A DNA stretch of 45,349 bases, taken from assembly GCA_030524225.1 (NCBI GenBank), contig JAUNGV010000005.1, forward strand, positions 17,082-62,430, in the 5' to 3' direction. Source of the stretch: Eubacteriales bacterium (GTDB lineage Bacteria > Bacillota > Clostridia > Lachnospirales > Lachnospiraceae). Shown piece by piece: positions 24,362 through 31,928 of the stretch. The position numbers and the translations under genes were made by a program. Every line of letters starts with the position of its first letter. Position 1 is the first letter of the stretch. Below the pieces are notes generated by a model. It was not told the origin of the DNA. It worked only from the letters and a program-made list of their open reading frames with translations, and did no database searches.

Positions 24362-25117
24362 ATGACGGTATATCTGTGTGAGGATTCTTTTGACGGTATT
24401 CTCTGCGGCGTTTACGATGCGTGGATGGGCCGGAAAGGACATGAGAACGTGCGGCTGGAAATCGAGGGAACGCGGGATCCGGAGCTGTTCTGCGTGTACG
24501 AAACTGCTGTGATACAGAGGGAGAAGATGCAGAAGGTGATCACGGCGGTGAGGGGGAAGATCTCGGAAGAGGCGTACGAGAAAATTTATGTTGCCTCCCT
24601 TAGCGGGGAGGAAGGACGCGCGGATGCGGTATACCGCTTTCTGATCGAGGGATTCCGCTATGGAGCTGGCGTGCTGGATATGCTTCATCTGCCCGCAGTG
24701 TTTGAGATTTTTAAACTGTGTCGTTTTGTTATGAATGAGGGCCATCTGCTGATCGGATTCGTGCGTTTTGCAAGTACAAAAGAAGGACTGCTGCTGAGCA
24801 GGATAGGACCGAAGAACGATGTGCTCCCGCTTCTGGCGGATCATTTTGCCAACCGTCTGCCGCAGGAGAACTGGATGATTTATGATGAGAATCGGAGAAA
24901 GGCGGTAATCCATCCGGAGGGAAAATCGTGGTTCATTCTGCGGGAGGGGGAGGAAATGTGGGAGGAAAGGCTTTCGTGGGAGACGGATGAAGAGGAGTAT
25001 CAGGCTCTCTGGCGAATTTTCCATAATACCATTGCAATCCCGGAGCGGCTGAATGAACGGTGCCAGAAAACGCATCTGCCGCTGCGCTACCGTCCCTATA
25101 TGACGGAATTCACCTGA
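24362..25117 (+). CDS. DUF4130-type DNA metabolism protein, radical-SAM partner
   Basis: 251 residues from ATG 24362, 4 nt after AGGAGG; GTG 24359 is too close to that site. It opens with YLCEDSFDGILCGVYDAW, continues with L-C-R-F-V-M-N-E-G-H-L-L-I-G-F-V-R-F and P-L-L-A-D-H-F-A-N-R, and ends W-R-I-F-H-N-T-I-A-I-P-E-R-L-N. These are hallmarks of the family annotated as probable DNA metabolism protein (DUF4130), which co-occurs with the radical-SAM protein just upstream and in other genomes can be joined to uracil-DNA-glycosylase-like domains. Length agrees with stand-alone DUF4130 proteins. No UDG domain is present here. Biochemical role unknown; it probably works with the radical-SAM enzyme on damaged or modified DNA. 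Confidence 0.88.
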   Translation: MTVYLCEDSFDGILCGVYDAWMGRKGHENVRLEIEGTRDPELFCVYETAVIQREKMQKVITAVRGKISEEAYEKIYVASLSGEEGRADAVYRFLIEGFRYGAGVLDMLHLPAVFEIFKLCRFVMNEGHLLIGFVRFASTKEGLLLSRIGPKNDVLPLLADHFANRLPQENWMIYDENRRKAVIHPEGKSWFILREGEEMWEERLSWETDEEEYQALWRIFHNTIAIPERLNERCQKTHLPLRYRPYMTEFT

Positions 25118-25118
25118 G

Positions 25119-25147
25119 TTGCCGGATAGGGGGGAATATGGTATAGT
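25119..25147 (+). promoter_or_regulatory. Promoter of the ylmH-like gene
   Basis: TTGCCG (25119-25124), 17-bp spacer, TATAGT (25142-25147). The -35 starts right after the DUF4130 stop codon. The leader would be only about 20 nt. Confidence 0.65.
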
Positions 25148-25173
25148 CAGGCGGAATAAAGGGGGAGAGAGAG

Positions 25174-26106
25174 ATGCGTCAGGAAGATCAGGCATTCAGA
25201 AAGCGGATAGAGGAGCTTGCGGAGAAATCCTACAGAAATTCACAGTATCTGTTCACGGATTTTCTGGACGAGAGTGAGGCGGCGCTCCTGCGGGAGCTGG
25301 CGGGACAGGCAGGGAATGAAGGGAATGGTTCAAAGCGACGTCAGACAGAGCGGCAGGGCGGTGATCCGGCGGACGGAAACGGTATGCAAGGAATGCCGGA
25401 GATGGCAGGAGCGAACGAGGCTTCGGAGGATGCTTTGACAGGGGAAGAGAACAGCGTGCTCTGGCTGGGAGGCGGCCGGTTTGCCTGCGGCGTTTCTCTC
25501 TGCGGAGGCCACGCGGAGGCCGACAGGGTGATGGCACGATTCGGTTCGGAGGAGGCGTTCGGCTATGTGGAGGCGTTTCCGATCGTTTGCCTGAAAGCGG
25601 AGCCTCTGCTGAAGAAATTCGCCGATACGCTGACGCATCGGGACTTTCTGGGCGCGGTTCTGAATCTGGGACTGGAGAGAAAGGTAATCGGGGATATTCT
25701 GGTGGATGAGGAGAACGCCTGCGGCTATCTGTTCTGCGAGGCGCAGATTGCGGAGTTTCTGAGGGAAAATCTCGATAAGGTGAAGCACACGAATGTGAAG
25801 TGCTCTGTGACGGAGAGGATTCCGGAGAATTTGGGGACCAAAACGGAGCGCTTGGAATTTCAGATCGCCTCGGAGCGGATCGATGCGGTGGCGGCGCAGT
25901 TCTGCCGCGTCTCCCGGAGCGAGAGTCTGGAGCTGCTGCGCGCACAGAGGGTTTCTGTCAACGGCCGGGTGGTGGAGAATCCCACACATCAGCCTGCGGC
26001 GGGGGATCGGATTTCCATCCGGGGATACGGCAAGATGAAGTATCTCGGCACGACCTATGTGACGAAGAAGGGGAAGTGCAATGTGGCGGTGGAGAAATAC
26101 GTGTGA
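25174..26106 (+). CDS. YlmH-like S4-domain RNA-binding protein
   Basis: 310 residues from ATG 25174 with GGGGGAGAGAG upstream. The order matches YlmH: an N-terminal helical part (R-N-S-Q-Y-L-F-T-D-F-L-D-E-S-E), a middle region with H-R-D-F-L-G-A-V-L-N-L-G-L-E-R and G-D-I-L-V-D-E, and a C-terminal S4 domain (SERIDAVAAQFCRVSRSES, L-R-A-Q-R-V-S-V-N-G-R-V, G-D-R-I-S-I-R-G-Y-G). YlmH has been linked to cell division gene clusters and, more recently, to rescue of stalled ribosomes; here it neighbours translation genes rather than division genes. A hydrophilic segment of about 50 residues (about 47-95, rich in G, N, E and M) appears inserted near the N-terminus. Confidence 0.85.
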   Translation: MRQEDQAFRKRIEELAEKSYRNSQYLFTDFLDESEAALLRELAGQAGNEGNGSKRRQTERQGGDPADGNGMQGMPEMAGANEASEDALTGEENSVLWLGGGRFACGVSLCGGHAEADRVMARFGSEEAFGYVEAFPIVCLKAEPLLKKFADTLTHRDFLGAVLNLGLERKVIGDILVDEENACGYLFCEAQIAEFLRENLDKVKHTNVKCSVTERIPENLGTKTERLEFQIASERIDAVAAQFCRVSRSESLELLRAQRVSVNGRVVENPTHQPAAGDRISIRGYGKMKYLGTTYVTKKGKCNVAVEKYV

Positions 26107-26132
26107 GGACGGCAAAAACTGCCAAAAAATGA

Positions 26133-26161
26133 TTGACACACTCCTCTCTTCGTGGTAGACT
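26133..26161 (+). promoter_or_regulatory. Promoter of infC-rpmI-rplT
   Basis: TTGACA (26133-26138), 17-bp spacer, TAGACT (26156-26161). Start point near 26168; the leader to infC is about 300 nt. Confidence 0.8.
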
Positions 26162-26167
26162 AACAAA

Positions 26168-26447
26168 GCACGAGTTGACAGGAGTTTGTGCTCTTGGCGC
26201 CTCGCAGACAATCAAGCAGAGTGCCACTCTCACCTGCCGGTATCGCCGCGCAGTGTTCATATCTGATTGAATTGGTTTGACAGAACCGATGCACCCATGG
26301 AAGTGAGGTTCGGAATTTTGATTCCGGTCAGTATTCAGGATTCAAGGGTGATTTATTTCTCTGTAAAAGAAGAGAAGCGATCGGGCTGTCAGGAAACCGT
26401 TCAGAAGATTATAACAGTGGATACTTTGCGTGTCCACTTTTTTTATT
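26168..26447 (+). ncRNA. L20-type attenuator leader of infC-rpmI-rplT
   Basis: A 280-nt untranslated leader runs from the promoter to a perfect intrinsic terminator just before infC. In Firmicutes this operon is controlled by ribosomal protein L20 binding to such a leader and promoting termination. Position, length and terminator fit that model. I could not verify the L20-binding fold itself by eye. Confidence 0.65.
26416..26446 (+). terminator. Attenuator terminator upstream of infC
   Basis: AGTGGATAC (26416-26424), loop TTTGC, GTGTCCACT (26430-26438), with one G-U pair, then TTTTTTTATTT. It ends about 10 nt before the infC ribosome binding site. Confidence 0.85.
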
Positions 26448-26468
26448 TCTTATGCGGAGGGTACGGAG

Positions 26469-26984
26469 ATTAATAACAACGATTTATTCATCAATGAGCA
26501 GATTCGGGACAGAGAGGTGCGTGTCATTGGAGAGAGCGGCGAGCAGCTCGGCGTGATGTCTTCCTTTGAGGCGCGGAAGCTGGCGGAAGAGGCCGGACTC
26601 GATCTGGTCAAGGTTTCGCCCGGAGCGAAGCCCCCTGTGTGCAAGATTCTGGACTACGGGAAGTTCAAGTACGAGCAGACCCGTAAGGACAAAGAGGCCA
26701 AGAGAAAGCAGAAAACCGTAGAGATCAAGGAGATCAGACTGTCTCCCAACATCGATACGAACGACCTGAACACGAAAGTCAATGCAGCCAGAAAATTCCT
26801 GGAGCGCGGAGACAGAGTCAAGATCACGCTGCGGTTCCGCGGACGTGAGATGGCGCATATGGGCGCGAGCGTCCATATCCTGACGGACTTTGCGAATGCC
26901 CTGACCGATGTGGCGGTAGTGGACAAGCAGCCCAAGGTGGAAGGCAGAAGCATGACAATGTTTTTAGCTGAAAAACGTAATTAG
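26469..26984 (+). CDS. infC: Translation initiation factor IF-3
   Basis: 171 residues beginning with the rare start codon ATT at 26469 (I/M-N-N-N-D-L-F-I-N-E-Q-I-R). GGAGGG lies 7 nt upstream at 26456-26461. The only upstream alternative in frame (GTG 26430) lies inside the terminator stem and is rejected. IF-3 binds the 30S subunit, checks start codons and prevents early subunit joining. The N-domain (to about 75), lysine-rich linker helix and C-domain (R-L-S-P-N-I-D-T-N-D-L, L-R-F-R-G-R-E-M-A-H) are complete. ATT starts are a known feature of infC and allow IF-3 to limit its own synthesis. It heads the operon with rpmI and rplT. Confidence 0.96.
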   Translation: MNNNDLFINEQIRDREVRVIGESGEQLGVMSSFEARKLAEEAGLDLVKVSPGAKPPVCKILDYGKFKYEQTRKDKEAKRKQKTVEIKEIRLSPNIDTNDLNTKVNAARKFLERGDRVKITLRFRGREMAHMGASVHILTDFANALTDVAVVDKQPKVEGRSMTMFLAEKRN

Positions 26985-27034
26985 TTTTGGAAGATCAGTT
27001 AGAAAAGTTACAGAAATGATAGGAGGAAAAAGCA

Positions 27035-27232
27035 ATGCCCAGTATGAAGACAAACAGATCGGCCGCGAAGCGTTTTAAGGTGACCGGAAATGGCAAATTA
27101 GTGAGATTCAAGGCCAACAAGCGCCATATCTTAACGAAGAAGTCCACCAAGAGGAAGAGAGGCCTGAGACAGCCCACTGTTGTCGATGCGACGAATGTAA
27201 AGACGATGAAGAGGATTCTGCCTTATTCGTAA
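27035..27232 (+). CDS. rpmI: 50S ribosomal protein L35
   Basis: 65 residues from ATG 27035 with AGGAGGAAAAA upstream. [20 protein letters not shown] is the standard L35 start, and the rest is very basic ([15 protein letters not shown]), as expected for this small protein of the large subunit. It lies between infC and rplT, the usual order. The 145-bp spacer to rplT contains a possible hairpin around 27320-27345. Confidence 0.97.
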   Translation: MPSMKTNRSAAKRFKVTGNGKLVRFKANKRHILTKKSTKRKRGLRQPTVVDATNVKTMKRILPYS

Positions 27233-27377
27233 GCATACCGGCTGCAAAGGTGAGACCGTATGACACCGGGGAGAGGGCGAAAAGAGAGTAAATCCGATTT
27301 GTGCCGGGACTCTTCGGGAGGCGTGCGTCCGCAGGGACACGCCGGCGATGAACAGATGGAATGGAGGATATTAAGAA

Positions 27378-27734
27378 ATGGCAAGAATTAAAGGCGGTTT
27401 GAATGCCAAGAAGAAGCATAACAGAGTCTTAAAGCTCGCGAAGGGTTACAGAGGAGCGAGATCGAAACAGTACAGAATTGCAAAGCAGTCTGTCATGAGA
27501 GCGCTTACGTCTGCATTTGCAGGCAGAAAGCAGAGAAAGAGAGATATGCGTTCTCTGTGGATCACCCGTATCAATGCGGCGGCGAGACTGAACGGAATTT
27601 CCTACAGCCAGATGATGCATGGCTTAAAGCTGGCTGACGTGAACATCAACCGCAAAATGCTGGCGGAGCTGGCAGTGAATGATGCGGCAGGATTTGCAGC
27701 GCTCGCAGAGCTGGCAAAGAGCAAGATCGCGTAA
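27378..27734 (+). CDS. rplT: 50S ribosomal protein L20
   Basis: 118 residues from ATG 27378 with GGAGGATAT upstream. [16 protein letters not shown] is the standard L20 start; [13 protein letters not shown] and [16 protein letters not shown] follow. L20 binds 23S rRNA early in 50S assembly and represses its own operon through the leader RNA. A strong terminator at 27805-27861 ends the operon. Confidence 0.97.
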   Translation: MARIKGGLNAKKKHNRVLKLAKGYRGARSKQYRIAKQSVMRALTSAFAGRKQRKRDMRSLWITRINAAARLNGISYSQMMHGLKLADVNINRKMLAELAVNDAAGFAALAELAKSKIA

Positions 27735-27804
27735 ATTGCGAAATTCAGAGGCAGTGCGGTACTGCCGGAATTGAATGAAGATACCTGCAAAATGAGGCAG
27801 GAGG

Positions 27805-27861
27805 AAAGGGCAGTTTGGGGAACTGAATCAGAATCGTTCAGTTTTCCGACTGCCCTTTTTG
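27805..27861 (+). terminator. Terminator of infC-rpmI-rplT
   Basis: AAAGGGCAGT...GGAACTGAA pairs with TTCAGTTTTCC...ACTGCCCTTTTT around a 9-nt loop, giving a long stem with small internal loops and a T5 tail. Confidence 0.9.
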
Positions 27862-27868
27862 TGTAACA

Positions 27869-28010
27869 GCTCAGCCAGCCGGGAGCAACAGGACAAAATC
27901 GTGCCCGCACGAATTTTGGTCTGCTGCTTTCGGCTGAGGGAGCGCCCGATCATGAGCAAAGGCAGCCGCGAAGCGGCGAAGAGTGCGGCGCGCGGCTTTG
28001 CGAATGGCGC
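27869..28010. repeat. Structured, gene-free DNA between rplT and the mgtE promoter
   Basis: CTCAGCC (around 27870) pairs with GGCTGAG (around 27940), enclosing a CAAAATCGTGC / GCACGAATTTTG hairpin. A G/C-rich AGCCGCG...CGCGGCT repeat follows at about 27963-27995. It lies after the rplT terminator and before the mgtE promoter, so it may not be transcribed at all. No gene or known RNA was recognised. Confidence 0.45.
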
Positions 28011-28054
28011 GGACTGAACTGTTACCTTTTTGTGACATTCACGGGAACTCTCAA

Positions 28055-28083
28055 TTGACAAAGAGTTGAGCAGAGCATAGAAT
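28055..28083 (+). promoter_or_regulatory. Promoter of mgtE
   Basis: TTGACA (28055-28060), 17-bp spacer, TAGAAT (28078-28083). The start point near 28090 gives a leader of about 200 nt. Confidence 0.8.
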
Positions 28084-28194
28084 AACAGCGGTTCTCAAAA
28101 TGGAAATGTTTCTGTAATGAGTCAGCACAGTCCGAAGCGCCTGCCGCGGAGGATGCAGGAAACTGAGATACGTTTTTCTTTCCGGAGAAAGGGG

Positions 28195-28271
28195 GTGGTT
28201 TTTATGAAGAAGCAATCGCAGACGTGCAGCGGCGAGAATCCTCTTCCACGACGAAGACACATAAAAACCAC
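28195..28271 (+). promoter_or_regulatory. Long-range 12-bp helix in the mgtE leader
   Basis: GTGGTTTTTATG (28195-28206) and CATAAAAACCAC (28260-28271) are perfectly complementary around 53 nt. The 5' arm includes the start codon of the upstream ORF at 28204; the 3' arm ends 9 nt before the AAGGAG site of mgtE. Ribosomes translating the upstream ORF would melt the helix. Confidence 0.65.
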
Positions 28272-28326
28272 AGATTCGGAAGGAGAATTGCTATGGAAGA
28301 TGAAAAGAAGGAACTGGAGTTTTTAA
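28204..28326 (+). CDS. Upstream ORF / leader peptide overlapping the mgtE start
   Basis: 40 codons from ATG 28204, preceded by GGAGAAAGGGGG, ending at TAA 28324-28326, which is 34 nt inside mgtE in another frame. It is in frame with a longer ORF from ATG 28117 (69 codons), whose start overlaps the stop of a five-codon ORF at 28100-28117 (TAATG). The peptide contains G-E-N-P-L-P-R-R-R-H; the longer form also has K-R-L-P-R-R. PLPRRR also occurs in MgtL, the leader peptide of enterobacterial mgtA, as I recall it. Strong ribosome binding site, overlap and leader position make translation likely. A regulatory role in sensing Mg2+ is inference. Confidence 0.5.
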   Translation: MKKQSQTCSGENPLPRRRHIKTTDSEGELLWKMKRRNWSF

Positions 28327-29645
28327 GAGAACTTCTCGACACCAAGCAGTACACGAAGCTTCGTCAGAACGCCGCAGAGATGAACACGGCGGATATCGCG
28401 TCGTATATGGACGAGATGGAGGATGAGGATTCCCTGAAGATGTTCCGCATTCTGCCCAAGAGCATGGCGGCGGACGTATTTGCCCAGCTGGAGCTCGACG
28501 ATCAGCAGTATATCATCTCGTCGATGTCCGACAAGGAGGCCTCCACGATTATCGACAATCTGATGGCCGACGATGCGACGGATCTGCTTGAGGAGATGCC
28601 GGCGAACGTCGTCAAACGGATTCTGGCGAACGCCAGCCCGGAGACACGGGCCGACATCAATCATCTGCTGCGCTATCCGGAGGACTCCGCGGGCAGCATC
28701 ATGACGGTCGAGTTCGTCGATCTGAAGGAGAATATGACGGTGGCGGACGCGATCGAGCGCATCCGCAAGATCGGTCTGGATTCCGAGACGGTCAATATCT
28801 GCTATGTGCTGGACAGTCAGCGCGTTCTGGTGGGCACGGTGGCGCTGCGCTATCTGATTATCATGGATCCGCAGGCAGTGATCGGCGAGATCATGAACGA
28901 GAATGTCATCAGTATCAACACGCTGACCGACCAGGAAGAGGCGGCGCTGATGTTCCAGAAATACGACTTCACCGCGATGCCTGTCGTGGATAACGAGAAC
29001 CGTCTCGTTGGTATTATTACGATCGATGATGTGGTCGATATCATGCAGGAAGAGGCGACCGAGGACATTGAGAAGATGGCCGCGATCATTCCGACGGACA
29101 AGCCGTATTTCAAGGTGAGTATCTGGGAGACGTACAAAAAGAGAATGCCGTGGCTCCTGCTGCTCATGATTTCCGCGACCTTTACCGGAGCGATTATCAC
29201 GCATTACGAGGAGGCGCTGGCCTCCTATGTCGTACTGACCGCCTATATCCCGATGCTGATGGACACCGGCGGAAATGCGGGCTCGCAGTCAGCTGTCTCG
29301 ATCATCCGCGGACTCTCCCTGAATGAAATCGAATTCAAGAACCTCTTCCGCGTATTCTGGAAAGAGGCGAGGGTGGCGGTGATCTGCGGCGTGACGCTTT
29401 CCGCCGCCAATTTTGTCAAGCTGCTGGTGATCGACCGGCTCGCGATTCCTTTCGCGCTGATCATCTGCCTGACGCTGGTGCTCGTCGTCTGCTGCGCCAA
29501 GGTGGTGGGCTGTACCCTGCCGATGCTGGCGGAGCGGATCGGATTTGACCCGGCGGTGATGGCGAGCCCGCTGATCACGACGATTGTGGACGCGCTCTCC
29601 CTGCTCGTTTATTTCGAGATCGCAACGGCGGTGCTGCATTTGTGA
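28293..29645 (+). CDS. mgtE: Magnesium transporter MgtE
   Basis: 450 residues from ATG 28293 with GGAAGGAGAATT upstream. Domains: N-terminal superhelical domain (about 1-130), two CBS domains (about 132-255, with F-T-A-M-P-V-V-D and G-I-I-T-I-D-D-V), connecting helix, then five membrane spans (about 285-450). The signature P-M-L-M-D-T-G-G-N-A-G-S-Q and the pore-lining aspartate region I-V-D-A-L-S-L in the last span are present. MgtE is a Mg2+-gated channel: the cytosolic domains close it when Mg2+ is plentiful. Its leader has no M-box that I could recognise but does have upstream ORFs. It converges on typA with a shared terminator. Confidence 0.95.
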   Translation: MEDEKKELEFLRELLDTKQYTKLRQNAAEMNTADIASYMDEMEDEDSLKMFRILPKSMAADVFAQLELDDQQYIISSMSDKEASTIIDNLMADDATDLLEEMPANVVKRILANASPETRADINHLLRYPEDSAGSIMTVEFVDLKENMTVADAIERIRKIGLDSETVNICYVLDSQRVLVGTVALRYLIIMDPQAVIGEIMNENVISINTLTDQEEAALMFQKYDFTAMPVVDNENRLVGIITIDDVVDIMQEEATEDIEKMAAIIPTDKPYFKVSIWETYKKRMPWLLLLMISATFTGAIITHYEEALASYVVLTAYIPMLMDTGGNAGSQSAVSIIRGLSLNEIEFKNLFRVFWKEARVAVICGVTLSAANFVKLLVIDRLAIPFALIICLTLVLVVCCAKVVGCTLPMLAERIGFDPAVMASPLITTIVDALSLLVYFEIATAVLHL

Positions 29646-29650
29646 GGATT

Positions 29651-29702
29651 AAAAAAACTTCCGGCTTTATACTCTGTATAGAGAAAGCCGGAAGTTTTTT
29701 AT
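29651..29702. terminator. Bidirectional terminator between mgtE and typA
   Basis: AAAAAAACTTCCGGCTTT and AAAGCCGGAAGTTTTTT flank a 15-nt loop; A- and T-tracts on both sides let it serve both convergent genes. Confidence 0.9.
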
Positions 29703-29719
29703 TTGGGATTGTAGACGTT

Positions 29720-31570
29720 TTATAAGTTCTGCGCTTTGGCTGCCGCGGAGAAGCCGGCTCTCTTGCGCAGTCTCGGATCGAGGATCTTCTTGCGGATGCG
29801 CAGGGTTTTGGGGGTGATCTCCAGCAGCTCGTCGGTGTCGATGAACTCGATCGCCTGCTCGAGACTCAGGATTCTCGGCGGTGTCAGGCGCAGCGCTTCA
29901 TCTGCGCTGGAGGAGCGGGTGTTGGTGAGGTGCTTTGTCTTGCAGACATTGACTTCGACGTCCTCACTCTTGCCGGACTGTCCGATGATCATGCCGGAGT
30001 AGACCTCCGCGCCGGCACCGATGAAGAGCGTGCCGCGCTCCTGTGCGTTGAACAGTCCGTAGGTGACCGCTGTGCCGGCCTCAAAGGCGATGATCGAGCC
30101 CTGTTTGCGGTAGCTGATCTCTCCCTTGTACGGAGCGTAGCCGTTGAAAATCGTGTTCATGATGCCGTTGCCCTTCGTATCGGTCATGAAATCACCCCGG
30201 TAGCCGATCAGGCCGCGGGAGGGAATATTGAATTCAAGGCGGGTGTAGCCGCCGTTGGCGAGTCCCATGTTGAGAAGCTCACCCTTGCGCTCGCCGAGCT
30301 TCTGGATGACGCTGCCGGAGAACTCCTCCGGGACGTCGATGTAGCAGAGCTCCATGGGCTCGAGGAGTTTGCCGTTCTCGTCCTTGTGATAGAGCACCTC
30401 CGCTTTGCTGACAGAGAACTCATAGCCCTCCCGGCGCATGGTCTCGATCAGGACGGAGAGATGGAGCTCGCCGCGGCCGGAGACGCGGAAGGACTCGGTG
30501 GTGTCGGTGTCCTCGACGCGCAGGGAGACGTCGGTGTTGAGCTCCCGGTAGAGACGGTCGCGCAGATGGCGGCTCGTCACATACTTGCCCTCACGGCCCG
30601 CGAGCGGAGAATCGTTGACGTTGAAGGTCATTGCGATGGTCGGCTCGGAGATCTTCTGGAACGGAATCGCGACCGGATTCTCCGGGGAGCAGAGGGTGTC
30701 TCCGATGTGGATATCCTCAATACCGGAAATAGCGACGATCGAGCCGATCCTTGCCTCCTGCACTTCGGCCTTGTTCAGACCTTCGTATTCGTAGAGCTTG
30801 CTGACCTTGACCTTTTTCTTCTTGTCCGGATCATGGTGGTTGACGATGACAACCTCCTGATTCACGCGGACGGAGCCGTTGTCCACCTTGCCGACGCCGA
30901 TTCGGCCGACATATTCATTGTAGTCGATGGTGCTGATCAGAATCTGTGTGCCTGCGTCGGGATCACCGGTCGGGGCGGGGATATAGTCGACAATCGTCTC
31001 AAAGAGAGGCTTCATGCTGACGCCCGGGCTGCCCAGATCGAGGGTGGCGATACCGGATTTTGCGGAGGCAAAGACGAAGGGGCAGTCGAGCTGCTCGTCG
31101 GAGGCGCCCAGATCCATCAGGAGCTCCAGAACCTCGTCGATGACCTGCGTCGGGCGCGCGCCGGGCCGGTCGATTTTGTTGATGCAGACGATCACGGGGA
31201 GATCGAGCTCCATGGCCTTGCGCAGCACGAATTTGGTCTGGGGCATCGGGCCCTCGAAAGCGTCCACTACGAGAATGACACCGTTGACCATTTTCAGGAC
31301 GCGCTCGACCTCACCGCCGAAATCGGCGTGTCCGGGGGTGTCGATGATATTGATCTTGACGCCCTTATAGACGACGGCGGTGTTCTTGCTCATAATGGTG
31401 ATGCCGCGCTCCCGCTCGATTGCGTTGGAATCCATCACGCGGTCGACCATTTCCTGATTGGCGCGGAACACGCCGCTCTGGCGCAGCAGTCCGTCCACGA
31501 GTGTCGTCTTGCCGTGGTCAACGTGGGCGATAATAGCGACGTTTCTGATATCCTCTCTTGTCTGTATCAT
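29720..31570 (-). CDS. typA: Ribosome-associated GTPase TypA/BipA
   Basis: 616 residues on the minus strand from ATG 31570, chosen because TGGAGG lies about 10 nt upstream; a longer frame from 31618 lacks this. The GTPase domain has A-H-V-D-H-G-K-T-T (G1), R-G-I-T-I (G2 region), D-T-P-G-H (G3) and N-K-I-D (G4), followed by elongation-factor-like domains and the BipA-specific C-terminus ([14 protein letters not shown]). TypA binds ribosomes and helps 50S assembly and growth under stress or cold. It is monocistronic, with its own promoter, divergent from pyrH and convergent with mgtE. Confidence 0.96.
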   Translation of the reverse strand: MIQTREDIRNVAIIAHVDHGKTTLVDGLLRQSGVFRANQEMVDRVMDSNAIERERGITIMSKNTAVVYKGVKINIIDTPGHADFGGEVERVLKMVNGVILVVDAFEGPMPQTKFVLRKAMELDLPVIVCINKIDRPGARPTQVIDEVLELLMDLGASDEQLDCPFVFASAKSGIATLDLGSPGVSMKPLFETIVDYIPAPTGDPDAGTQILISTIDYNEYVGRIGVGKVDNGSVRVNQEVVIVNHHDPDKKKKVKVSKLYEYEGLNKAEVQEARIGSIVAISGIEDIHIGDTLCSPENPVAIPFQKISEPTIAMTFNVNDSPLAGREGKYVTSRHLRDRLYRELNTDVSLRVEDTDTTESFRVSGRGELHLSVLIETMRREGYEFSVSKAEVLYHKDENGKLLEPMELCYIDVPEEFSGSVIQKLGERKGELLNMGLANGGYTRLEFNIPSRGLIGYRGDFMTDTKGNGIMNTIFNGYAPYKGEISYRKQGSIIAFEAGTAVTYGLFNAQERGTLFIGAGAEVYSGMIIGQSGKSEDVEVNVCKTKHLTNTRSSSADEALRLTPPRILSLEQAIEFIDTDELLEITPKTLRIRKKILDPRLRKRAGFSAAAKAQNL

Positions 31571-31692
31571 ACCAATAAACCTCCATAAAGCGTTGGTGTT
31601 CTTCCGGAAGCGCCGCACAGGGGCGGGCGCAGGATGGCTTTACCGCTTCTACCTATTTATATAGGAAAAACCGTGAAAAATCAAACTGATAT

Positions 31693-31721
31693 AGTATAGC
31701 ACTGCGGCCGCAAGCTGACAA
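31693..31721 (-). promoter_or_regulatory. Promoter of typA
   Basis: On the minus strand: TTGTCA (31721-31716), 17-bp spacer, TATACT (31698-31693). The leader is about 115 nt. The gap 31571-31928 otherwise holds the pyrH promoter and a small TCACTT/AAGTGA inverted repeat at 31794-31808. Confidence 0.8.
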
Positions 31722-31842
31722 GGGCGGAAATTTCCGGCCGCTGACTGCTGGAACCCTGCTGGAATCAAAATGAACCAGGAAAATTTGTAAGATTCACTTT
31801 GCAAGTGAGGATTCCTGTGCATGCCGTGGAACTGCGACGAAT

Positions 31843-31872
31843 TTGCATTTTCATATTCAGAGTAAGTATGGT
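31843..31872 (+). promoter_or_regulatory. Possible promoter of the pyrH operon
   Basis: TTGCAT (31843-31848), 18-bp spacer, TATGGT (31867-31872). Only a moderate match; the adjacent TAAAAT (31872-31877) is an alternative -10. Confidence 0.45.
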
Positions 31873-31928
31873 AAAATGAACGGGATCAGACAAAACTGAC
31901 AAAATACAGTTTGACATGGAGGGCAGGA

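Noticed and set aside
28090-28292. M-box (ykoK) Mg2+ riboswitch before mgtE
   Set aside because: I could not find the conserved M-box blocks by eye. A covariance-model search would settle this.
29930-31588. 552-codon open frame on the plus strand opposite typA
   Set aside because: It mirrors typA codons on the other strand, has no ribosome binding site and no recognisable domain. High GC makes long antisense frames common here.
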